From Bacidia rubella (Eukaryota; Ascomycota; Lecanoromycetes; Lecanorales; Ramalinaceae), in NCBI GenBank assembly GCA_032158265.1, contig JAVTIF010000009.1, positions 1,364,001 through 1,428,000 on the forward strand: 64,000 nucleotides of DNA, given 5' to 3'. Below, one piece after another: positions 9,602 to 18,613 of the stretch. Under the pieces are notes generated by a model. The model ran no database searches. It saw nothing but the letters and a program-made list of their open reading frames with translations, and was not told the DNA's origin. A program made the translations under genes and the position numbers. How positions within the stretch are numbered: position 1 is the first letter of the stretch; each line of letters begins with the position of its first letter.

Positions 9602-11515
9602 ATGCGTCGAGCAGCTGCACAAGCGCTGCGTACTGCTCGACGAAGTCACTTCCGAAAGCTCTTCCACTCTAAAAGCTCCCCGTTCTTGGTACAAAATCCT
9701 AGGCGACCAACCACTTTGATTAGGAGAAATGTCCCCCTTCAGATCGTTCATTCTTCCATCTTCTTCCGCAATTTCTCTGTCGCCGCCGTCGCTTCGGTCA
9801 TAGCCTCCGGGCTTTGGTACTACCAACAAGATTCTGCCCAGGATCCCAACTCTGGCTCGGTTACACATGGCCCTTCTAGCCTAAGCTCGATACCCAGCAC
9901 TGCTACGACACAGCTCTCTATCACCCCCCAATCAAAATCATTCCTACCATCATCGACAGAAGCACCTTCATCGTCTATCGAGCCCGTCCCAAACCCATAC
10001 GCTCCGCTTCTCGTCGACAATGAGAACTTCTTCCTTGCAGAGCTGGCAGAAGAAGCACCCTTGACGAAGAAGGTGGAAAAAGATGGCGATATCAAGATGG
10101 AAAAGCTCTCGCCTGAACAAGCGACCCGTAAGCTTCGCCATTTCGAACAGTCCTACTCCGTTGGCCGGGGCCGGGGCGTACTTCGCTACGACATCAACAA
10201 AATCCCTAGCAACAACCCTATAGAAGATGATCACGCCGAGAAGATTGTTGAGATACCCTCATCCCTCTCTGGCTCCTCCTCCTCCGCAGCAGACATCAAT
10301 GAGAGTTCCGATTGGATGTTCTTCGGCGTCTTCGACGGACACTCTGGCTGGACAACCTCCGCAAAGCTGCGCCAACGGCTTATCTCCTACGTCGCGCGAG
10401 AACTTTCCTCGGTCCACAGATCCTCTTCGAGCCCTTCTCCGGCTCCCGTTCCATCTGTCGATCCTACATCTCCTACCACCCTTTCCCCTATCGAAGAAGC
10501 AATCAAACGAGGCTTCCTCGCTCTCGATAACGACATAGTCCACAACTCAGCGCGCCTCGCGCTCTCGGGCCCCACAAAACTACATTCCACCGACCTTCTT
10601 GCTCCCGCTCTCTCGGGCGCCTGCGCCCTACTTTCCTTCTATGACACGCGCACCTCTTTGCTCCGTGTCGCCTGCACTGGTGACAGCCGTGCTGTACTCG
10701 GCCGAAGATCTCGTGAAACTGGAAAGTGGACCGCTACGGCGCTATCCGAAGATCAGACAGGCGGCACGCCCTCTGAGATAGCTCGACTGAGAAAAGAACA
10801 CCCAGGCGAACCGGAGGTCACCATGAACGGGCGCATACTAGGCCAACTCGAACCATCCCGCGCATTCGGCGACGCCTCATACAAATGGCCGCGGAAAGTG
10901 CAGGAGGAGATCAAGAAACGTTTCTTCGGCCGCACGCCCGCCAGTAGGCTCAAGACACCGCCCTACGTAACCGCCGAGCCAGTGGTCACAACCACCAAGA
11001 TCGAGCCCGGACAGGGCGATTTCGTGGTCTTGGCCACGGATGGGCTGTGGGAAATGCTCACGAACGAAGAAGTCGTGGGACTTGTCGGGCGCTGGCTCGA
11101 AAAGCAGGAAAACCCCAACCCTTCCTCTGGACCCATAGCATGGGCGAAAAGCTTCACAAGCCGTGGCTCTGAAGGGTCGTTACCCGTGGAAAAGCCGGCA
11201 GCTGTGAAAGGCGACGACAAAGGGCAAAGAGGTCCCATCAGGCAATCCCAGTACGACCTCCAGCCCACTGATGACCGCTTCGTGACAGAGGACAAGAACG
11301 TGGCCACCCACCTTGTTCGCAACGCCTTGGGCGGTAAGGATAACGATCTCGTCTGCTCACTGCTCAGTTTGGTAAGCCCGTACTCGAGACGGTACAGAGA
11401 TGACCTTACGGTCGAAGTGATATTCTTTGGTGAAGAGAAGGGTGAGAAGAGCGGGCATGTAGTGCTGAACCCTGAAGCCAGCAACCCGGGCGCTGGGCTG
11501 AAAGCGAAGCTTTAG
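9602..11515 (+). CDS. ptc5: Mitochondrial PP2C phosphatase (Ptc5-like, pyruvate dehydrogenase phosphatase)
   Basis: A PPM-family Mg/Mn-dependent Ser/Thr phosphatase. In yeast the mitochondrial member Ptc5 dephosphorylates the E1-alpha subunit of pyruvate dehydrogenase. Single exon, 637 residues. The N-terminus is Arg-rich and free of acidic residues (MRRAAAQALRTARRSHFRK), a good presequence, and a hydrophobic segment (VAAVASVIASGLWYY) follows near residue 60, which would give an inner-membrane anchor. PP2C motifs are present: DGHSGW at about residue 245 (metal ligand Asp), CTGDSRAVLG, AFGDASYKWP and ATDGLWEMLTNEE, and RDDLTVEVIFF near the C-terminus. The substrate is inferred from the family and the targeting signal. 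Confidence 0.88.
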   Translation: MRRAAAQALRTARRSHFRKLFHSKSSPFLVQNPRRPTTLIRRNVPLQIVHSSIFFRNFSVAAVASVIASGLWYYQQDSAQDPNSGSVTHGPSSLSSIPSTATTQLSITPQSKSFLPSSTEAPSSSIEPVPNPYAPLLVDNENFFLAELAEEAPLTKKVEKDGDIKMEKLSPEQATRKLRHFEQSYSVGRGRGVLRYDINKIPSNNPIEDDHAEKIVEIPSSLSGSSSSAADINESSDWMFFGVFDGHSGWTTSAKLRQRLISYVARELSSVHRSSSSPSPAPVPSVDPTSPTTLSPIEEAIKRGFLALDNDIVHNSARLALSGPTKLHSTDLLAPALSGACALLSFYDTRTSLLRVACTGDSRAVLGRRSRETGKWTATALSEDQTGGTPSEIARLRKEHPGEPEVTMNGRILGQLEPSRAFGDASYKWPRKVQEEIKKRFFGRTPASRLKTPPYVTAEPVVTTTKIEPGQGDFVVLATDGLWEMLTNEEVVGLVGRWLEKQENPNPSSGPIAWAKSFTSRGSEGSLPVEKPAAVKGDDKGQRGPIRQSQYDLQPTDDRFVTEDKNVATHLVRNALGGKDNDLVCSLLSLVSPYSRRYRDDLTVEVIFFGEEKGEKSGHVVLNPEASNPGAGLKAKL

Positions 11516-12647
11516 GCGGATGGCATGATATTTGATCGTTGTGAAGCAATTCTTGAACTAAGAAACCCCCGCGTGCTGTCTCTGTATTTAACCATTTGAT
11601 GATATGGAAAACATGCCATATGTAGCTATCTCGGTGCAACTCAAATCGCCATCTCTCAAAGCAAACGAATCCGTCCATCCATCTGCCGCCCTCTATGCCT
11701 TTCTTACAGTTATATCTCCCCTTCCTCATTCTCTCTTATCCAACTATACCCCTCCTCTCCCCTCCTCGCCCCCTCACTCAACCTTCACACCCTTCCTCTC
11801 CCCCTTCCCCTCCTCTCCACTCCGGACTACCGACACCCTTCCCTTCCTTCCCATCCACTCCCTAACATCTCTCCTATCGAAACCCCAACTCCTCCATTCC
11901 TCCCTCCCCCAACCTCTTCCCCAGCTACCTCTACCACTATCACGAACGAGTACAAAACCCCCTCCCCACCTAGTCTAGAGTCCACGCTCCCTAGACCACA
12001 TATTTCTCCACAGGTGGGAATTTCTTGATAAGAGCGAAACTTCCTTTGCTGATGCTGGGGCGGATGATTCTGGTCATGGGAGTAGTGTGTAGGATGCGGG
12101 TGAGGAAAGGGGAAAGGGGGGTTAGGATGGGGGGGGGAGGGGGAGGATTGTAAAACAAGACAGAGAGACGGGGGCGGGAAGGGATGGATGGATGAAATGA
12201 CGGATTGATGTTGTAGGAGGTCGGAGATGAATGAGGTGAGAGGAGGGGGCGGCAAGAGACGAGGGCGAAGATATGACAACAAACTTGAATAAAACAGGAT
12301 AAAAGTTTCGCCCAGACGCTCCTCCTCCCATACATATGCTCTTAACCCTTGCCTTCGCATCCATCCAACAAAAAAAAAACCCAGACTTAATGGGAGGAAG
12401 TCCAGCAAACAAGTCCTTGTTGAAGCATACGCATTCTGCTCTTCCCACACAACACACCACACATTACAAGCGAGCAATAAAGACAAAGATGATGTATTGT
12501 CAATAAGAGCTCGCTTCTCTCCTACCTATCTGCCACCTCCCATTTCCCCTGTTTAGCACAACATACATCATCGATTAAAACATGTGCTTATGATGTTTGT
12601 CTGCTAGAACCATTTGCAAAGAGTATGTTTGTGAGATAAGGGGTGGT
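11516..12647. other. Convergent 3' region: pyrimidine-rich then G-rich tract
   Basis: Between the convergent ptc5 and rho1 genes. On the plus strand about 11700-11985 is strongly C/T-rich, and 12060-12260 switches to purine-rich sequence. Long open frames here (up to 219 codons, minus strand) are low-complexity Ser/Pro translations of the skewed tracts and are not accepted as genes. Parts are likely 3' UTRs. Confidence 0.5.
12109..12143 (+). other. Potential G-quadruplex
   Basis: Four runs of 4, 6, 9 and 5 guanines at 12109-12143 are separated by loops of 3, 7 and 1 nt, which fits the canonical intramolecular quadruplex pattern. It lies between convergent genes: about 600 nt past the ptc5 stop and 500 nt past the rho1 stop. 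Folding is inferred from sequence only. Confidence 0.6.
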
Positions 12648-13674
12648 TTATAGGATCCTGCATTTGCGACTCTTGCGGTCGCCGTGGCCCTTTTTAGAGA
12701 GGAGAGCTGCGCGGGTTGCATGTTCGAAGACTTCTCGTACGCCTTCGTTGGTCTTTGCTGAGCATTCGAGGTAGTGTCGGGCTCCGATCTTCTTCTTGAC
12801 TTCCTCACCCTAAGAAATCGTTGTTGTCAGTACTGGACATCCACAAGTGGTATGTGATTGAGGTCGGTCAGGCACGCCTGTGATAATGTGACGAAAGGCA
12901 GATGGGGCACTGAGGCTGAGGAGATGATTCGTACCTGCTCCGGTGTCACCGGCTTCTGTGAGGTCTTGTGTAGCTCTTCAATAGTCTTTTGATCATAACG
13001 GAGATCCTTCTTGCATCCAACGAGAATGATTGGGAGGCCTTGGCAGAAATGGAGGACTTCAGAGATCCACTACATTGAGAAACCTTATCAGCAAAGACTC
13101 ATTGCTCCGTTGTTCCACGTAGGGGATCGGCGATCTGTTCGAACGACTTTCATATAGATTGATGCTTCATACCTTCTCCTGCACGTTATCCAGTGAATCC
13201 GGCGAATCAACAGCGAAGCATATCAAAATGACGTGAGAGTCTGGATATGAGAGAGGTCGGAGACGATCATAATCTTCTTGACCCGCCGTATCCCAAAGTG
13301 CTAGTTCGACGTGTTTTCCGTCGACTTCAACATCGGCGACGTAGTTCTCAAAGACAGTTGGCACATAGACCTATTCGGACAGGAAAGTCAGCCCTACCAC
13401 AGGCAAGTAACGACACTGGCAACTGATGGTAGCTATGGGGAAAGCTCGTGCTTGTATGAAGGATTGTTTTGCAAACTGCAAGGCTCAAGCGGTGTAGATG
13501 AGATGCTCACCTCTGGGAAGGTGCCCTTGGAGAAAACACTGGACAAAGGCACGTGTTAGCTATTGAACATGGTTGAGGATAGTTCCAGAATGAGGTGTGG
13601 TCTTACATGAGTAGACAGGTCTTTCCGCAGGCACCGTCACCGACAATGACAAGCTTGCGTCGGATTTCGGCCAT
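12648..13674 (-). CDS. rho1: Rho1 GTPase
   Basis: Rho-type small GTPase that in fungi activates glucan synthase and Pkc1 in the cell-wall integrity pathway. Five exons (13674-13607, 13538-13511, 13370-13173, 13069-12935, 12809-12648) give 196 residues. P-loop GDGACGKTC, effector region YVPTVFENYVADV, switch II WDTAGQEDYDRLRPLSYPDS, base-recognition motif GCKKDL and SAKTNEGV are all present. A basic stretch (KKGHGDRKSRK) precedes the CaaX box CRIL, whose final Leu predicts geranylgeranylation. Exon 2 is only 28 nt. The effector loop and length match Rho1 rather than Cdc42 or Rac. The RhoGAP at 48.4 kb belongs to a family that acts on such GTPases, but no link between the two is shown here. Confidence 0.95.
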
Positions 13675-14729
13675 TCTGCTATGGAGACAAGCACACGTCA
13701 GCTGGTCCTCCACGAGACTGTATAGCCGTTATCAGGTCGACAGAAGACGGAGGAGGAGTGATGTGGGGAATGTGTAGGAAGAATATGCACGTTGTTGGGC
13801 AGGTGGCAGCCAAGCTGCAGCAGACGTACCTTTAAAGTGCCGCAGAGCTTGGTCGTGCGAGTATGGAGGCCTGGCCCTTCCTTCACTCAATAGGCTCAAA
13901 AAGTCTGACACGGACAGAAGCGGAGGTAAATAGAGAGATGGTGAAGTCTGCGGAGGAGTCAAGGATGGATGAAGGTGGAAGGTGAAGGGCTATGAAGTGG
14001 TTGATTGATTGTGATGTGGTTGAAAATTGTCAAGAGAGCTGATCGCTTTCGGGTTATCGCAAAAGGCTGGTCTAAAGTCCTCCAAGGCAACGACCCTGCT
14101 TGGCGGTCTAGAGGGGTAGCACCCGCTAGAACTAGTACTGCCTTCCTCCTCCCAACCAGTCAACCTATCCTCCACCCTACCACTACGTTCAATGATCAGT
14201 CAATCAATGTGACAACCCTGTTTCAAATATTCCTCCGCTTCTTTCAGGTCATACGGCATACTCATCTAAGGCTGTGTAAGCTGCAGGAAGACGAAAGCTG
14301 AAAACGACATGCTTAGCGGTGGCGATAGGGCTCCCGGGATTGGAACCTCGTTTTATCAGCGGAGACTCTCAACGTTGAACGTTCTAGCCTTCTAGCCTTC
14401 TTCAGCCTCTCCGTGTTTCGGTTTCGAATAGCATGAACCATACGTGTTACAAGATGTGACAGTCTCCTTAGCATAATGCTTCATTGATCAAGATAGCCCT
14501 AGATCGAAACGTATAAAGCGAACTGCCAAGCTAGCTTATTTAGCAGAATTCATTCACACTGCTGCTTCCTGCAGGGTCGCTCTATGTAGATAACAAACGA
14601 AAGTATGCCATGCGGAAGTCACAACGCCTCTGCTCATGCTCTGAACTATCAACAACTGAGGCAAATCGCCAGAAGAGTGGGTATCTCGTATGCTGCAATA
14701 TAACCGATCAAGCTCGTATGTGCATTCCC
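13675..14729. other. Intergenic region upstream of rho1 and downstream of crz1
   Basis: About 1 kb with no accepted gene. It should hold the rho1 promoter and 5' UTR plus the crz1 3' UTR. A tRNA-like stretch near 14320-14400 (minus strand) was examined and rejected. Confidence 0.4.
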
Positions 14730-16959
14730 TCACGGCTCTATATCGCTCTTCCAGCCGTGGTCGTGCTGCCATCCTCCTCCTTGCCCATAAGTCATAGGAT
14801 TATCACTGACGTATCCACTGCCCCCGTCATCATCATCGTAGAAGTCTCCTCCGCTGCTAGCATCAAAGCTGCTTCTGCCACTAATGTCTCCTGCATCATC
14901 GTCAGGTCCATTGCCCAGTTGATCCCACTGCAGGCCTTGCAAGGCTGGGAATTGCTGCAACAGGGCTGCTGGGAAGGCGAAAGGCTGTTGCATCGGCATC
15001 CCGTTCATTGGAGCCTGAGGTGCCATGCCATTCATGCTCTGCATCATGTGGTCGTCCATTTTCTGCCTTTCCATGGCTTCTTCGTCCAACAGAGGCTTGA
15101 TACACACTCGGCCAGCTTCGCTGCGGAAATGGCGACCAAGTGCATCAGCACGCGCGAAACGTCGTCCACAACCCCAAGTAGCCCCAGTACCAAGCTCGCC
15201 GCGGCAGACAAATTTCTTCTCTCCACTGTGGAGTCCTTCGTGCCTTTTGCGATCGTGTTGTCGAGCGAATGCCTTCGAGCATACAGTACACACGAAGGGG
15301 CGCTCGTCCGTATGGGTTCGCAGGTGGGATCGGAGGTTGTAAGCACGCGTGAATTTTTTAGGGCAGAGGTGACAAGAGAATGTTGCTGGATGCTTTTGAA
15401 TGCGCTCTGGCCGGTTTAAAGTAGGTTTATCTCCTGCAAGCTCAAGGATGTAATCGCGATTGGGTATAGATGATGTAGAGGAGCGCCGTCCGCGCGAGTC
15501 TGGAGATGGCGAGCGTGAGTTCCCGGGCGAGAAGTGAGGGGATAGGGCATGATTGCGTCGATCCATCGAACCCTCGGAGGAGCCAAGCGTAGAATGGGTA
15601 GAGCTTGGAGAAGGCGAACGAGTGACATGTGTGTCCGAGAGAGATCGAATCCGACCACGACTTCGACTCGCTGCTGGAATCAGTAAAGTCATGATCAGCG
15701 GGAAGAGTAGGCTTACCACGCTCAGGTGGGCTTAACGCATCAATATCCTGGGGTGACCTAGCACTATCCAACATCTGTTGCGTGTTCGGTGCGGATTCGA
15801 CATTTATCTGCGGTACATCGTATTGATCTGCTTGTCCATGGAAGTTGTTGGACCCCAGTATCCGCTCTGGTGGTAAGGAAGGGAATTGCTCTTGTTTTGG
15901 GAACGCTTCTTGCATAAGACCACCGTTGTAGGATTGGCTTCCATCCGGTAGCTGCATAAGAGAAGGATTGGGCATCATCATGCCAGGCTGTGGCGACATA
16001 CGGGGAGAGACGTACGGGCTGTGTCGCGGACTTGGAATCGTTTGCTGTTGTTGGTCAGAAATCGTAAAGTTCTCTATCCCCAGTCCCTCCGTATACAATT
16101 GTTGGTCTTGCTGCGGATTCAACATGGGTGAATGGTTCTGATCGATTGGGTCGAAGTTATCCGCCTGAGCCATGAATGGCGAAGGGGCGGCGGACGACGA
16201 AACATCTGAATATTCGGACGGAGCACGTCGGTGTCCCTGAAATTGGGGTCCGTTCATCATGTTCGACCAATCTTGCTGTTGTTGGCCATTAGGGTATACA
16301 GCTGACGATGGGTCAAGGGAGGAGTGTCTGGAATGATGTGGTGATGGCCTTTGAGGCGCTGACTGATTGAAGGGCGAAGTTGGCTCTGAATGCTGGGGGT
16401 TTATCCCCATGGGGTTGGGAGGGGTGTTTGTGAGATGCTGAGGCGTAGAGAGGTTACTCATGATGTCTGCGGGATTGATGGATTGATCATGATGCTGGCC
16501 GCCAGCTTGAAGCTGTGGATCCAGCAAGAAGTCTTGCTGCTTAGGAAAGCTCTGTTGTGGAGGAAAGCCCCCGAAGTTGGTATCGACGCTCAGCATATCC
16601 GTTTGAAATTGCTGATCTGACTGCTGTGCTGGTGAGTGTGCTTGTTGACCATTTGGGATCAGACCGTTCTGCTGGAAAGGTTGGTCGAAGCTCGGATCAC
16701 CAAATTGCTGGAATGGCGGTCCTTGAGCGCCAGCGTCTAAGTATGTGTTCTGCAGATTGTAGTTGATATTGCCGCTAGCGGATGGCGACAGATTGCTGGT
16801 GGGGTAGGGTTGAGAAGTGAAGATCTGATTTGATGAATCCTTGTTGAATGGTGTGGGCGAGACTCGACTGTTGTAATCATGTGGCGAAGGTGAAGACCTT
16901 ATATGCTGGTTATTCTGCTGGCCTGCCGACGGCGATCTTCCTCTTGTTTGCGTTTCCAT
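14730..16959 (-). CDS. crzA: Crz1/CrzA C2H2 zinc-finger transcription factor (calcineurin-responsive)
   Basis: Effector of the calcium-calcineurin pathway, moving to the nucleus when dephosphorylated. Exons 16959-15717 and 15673-14730 (intron 43 nt) give 728 residues. The N-terminal 410 residues are rich in Gln, Ser, Pro and Asn. The C2H2 fingers start at about residue 515: finger 1 FSCHLCPKKFTRAYNLRSH, finger 2 FVCTVCSKAFARQHDRKRH, and a third, atypical one (GCGRRFARADALGRHF) matching fungal Crz1 proteins. Residues 383-388, PQINVE, fit the PxIxIT calcineurin-docking pattern. SPSP- and RS-rich stretches near residues 430-480 could be phosphorylated. Upstream lies 1.65 kb of non-coding sequence, long for this window. 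Confidence 0.9.
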
Positions 16960-17873
16960 CGTGATTTACATACAAAATGTTCTTGTTCAAGGCTATCGAT
17001 TGGATCAAAGTTTGCGGACCGAGAGCGGGCTGTGACAACCAGGACCTAGTGAGCTTTAGGCAAGATGAAGGTCTCAAAGCTCTTGGTGAGGTAATGTGTT
17101 TATAGGGGCTGTGCAACTGGGCTTGACAAAGATCGTACTTCGGGAACAGTGCCCCCTTAAGCTTACAAGCAAGCGAGGACTAAATTGGCCAAATAGGCGT
17201 TTGTTTCACAATCTTGTGTTGTTTCGTGGTGATCGAATGGTTGGTTTCGCAGATATCGCCCTTTTCGACAGTGAAGGTGAAGCTCTCGCAAAACGTGGCG
17301 AAGTCACAACGTGCGAGGCATTTGTAATAAAACGTGTATGCTCTCCGATGGAGACTCCCGAGAGGATATGGTAGATCTCTTCTGACACTGCGGCACCAAT
17401 TTGCACAGTCGCATTCGAGAGGCTCTATACGTTCTGGTAATGGAACACGTTCAAGAAGCTCCCCTTATGCAAGGTATAAGATGTGAAACGGAGGATTGGG
17501 CGGCAACAAGTCACGCTGACAGGTCGAGGTGTCGAGACGGAGTCCTAAGAGCGCACGCTGACGGGTCAGTTGGCTTGATCACTCGGATAAGGCTGAAGGG
17601 AGGATCGAAGCCTTATGGTGGCTGCGCAAAAATAGTCTTGGTAGTGCAGAGAAGAGATATAGTTGCGCCGTACCTGGAAAACGCTCTTTGCCCCCTGGGT
17701 TATCGGAGGAAGTGTGGTAGTATTGTCGGTAGGATTCGTTAGTGACTATCGCAAGTACGATAGCGCAGTGGAGAAGGCGCTTAGGAGGTTAGTCGTCTAG
17801 CAGAACGTGCGCTGAGCCAGACGCCGTCGGTAGCAACGACTATTCGCCACCGGTTGGTGTTTCAACGTTATGG

Positions 17874-17901
17874 CAGTAGTAATAGTAGTAGCAGTAGTAG
17901 T
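17874..17901 (+). repeat. Trinucleotide (AGT)n microsatellite
   Basis: Imperfect AGT repeats of about 28 bp, with single-base interruptions, in the non-coding region upstream of crzA. Confidence 0.8.
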
Positions 17902-18137
17902 CGTATTGATCACTTTGGGTCAAAAGTCAGATATCACGTTGCCCTACCCAAAGATAGAGCAGACTGCGGGGCGGTTGTACACTTCCGTGAAACTGTCAGA
18001 CGAAAGAGAGACTGGGCGTATATGTCAGCATGTTCAAGGCAAATAAGTGAATGTCTGCTCATGCCTAATGCAGCTAGACTATATAACGGCAGGACGAGAA
18101 GGATCATCATCCTTGTCGTCTACAGACGATCTACTCT

Positions 18138-18155
18138 ATCTCATCTCATCTCATC
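18138..18155 (+). repeat. Pentanucleotide (TCATC)n microsatellite
   Basis: More than three copies of a TCATC/CATCT unit in tandem, non-coding. Confidence 0.75.
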
Positions 18156-18613
18156 AAGGGAAATACAGCAATACGATAGTAATCATCTATTATGGTTGTG
18201 TGCATATGTGATAGCTCCCCGACATGCCCGTGTCCATGCCACTATCTTGATTGCGAGAAGCGTGATGCAAGAGGCACAGTCGAACGGTCGACCGTTGACA
18301 ATGTCATAGTGCTTAGACTCAGCCTCAATGGTCGTGCTCACGTCCCGTTTCAACACAAGTCGAACAAGTGCATTTTCCGCTCAAGTGCAAACCCTCCTAT
18401 CTGCACAGCCCACTTTGCGCTACAAGGCAGATTCGCGCCTGAAGGATAATTGTTCATAATTGACTCTATACAGGGTTGGGATAAATCGCACTGTACACTT
18501 TCCTCCCTCATTGCGCCTGCCCGCTCGAGTTTCCAGATCCGCCCAAATCGCAAACATATCCTTCGAAATTCCAGCCCATCAAATGCGCATCAAAGCTTTC
18601 GAGCTCGCATGCC

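Larger units (their letters stand above)
16960..18613. other. Long intergenic region upstream of crzA
   Basis: About 1.65 kb without a supported gene. It should include the crzA promoter and 5' UTR and the 3' UTR of the kelch gene. Two short tandem repeats are visible (17874-17901 and 18138-18155). Open frames here are under 160 codons and show no domain. Confidence 0.4.

Noticed and set aside
11827..12486. Minus-strand open frame of 219 codons between ptc5 and rho1
   Set aside because: It is a low-complexity translation of purine/pyrimidine-skewed DNA, with no domain, no conserved start and overlapping frames of similar quality.
14320..14410. tRNA-like stretch on the minus strand (GGTTCCAATCCC)
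   Set aside because: T-loop position 57 is C, the stem does not pair, and no matching acceptor strand was found upstream.
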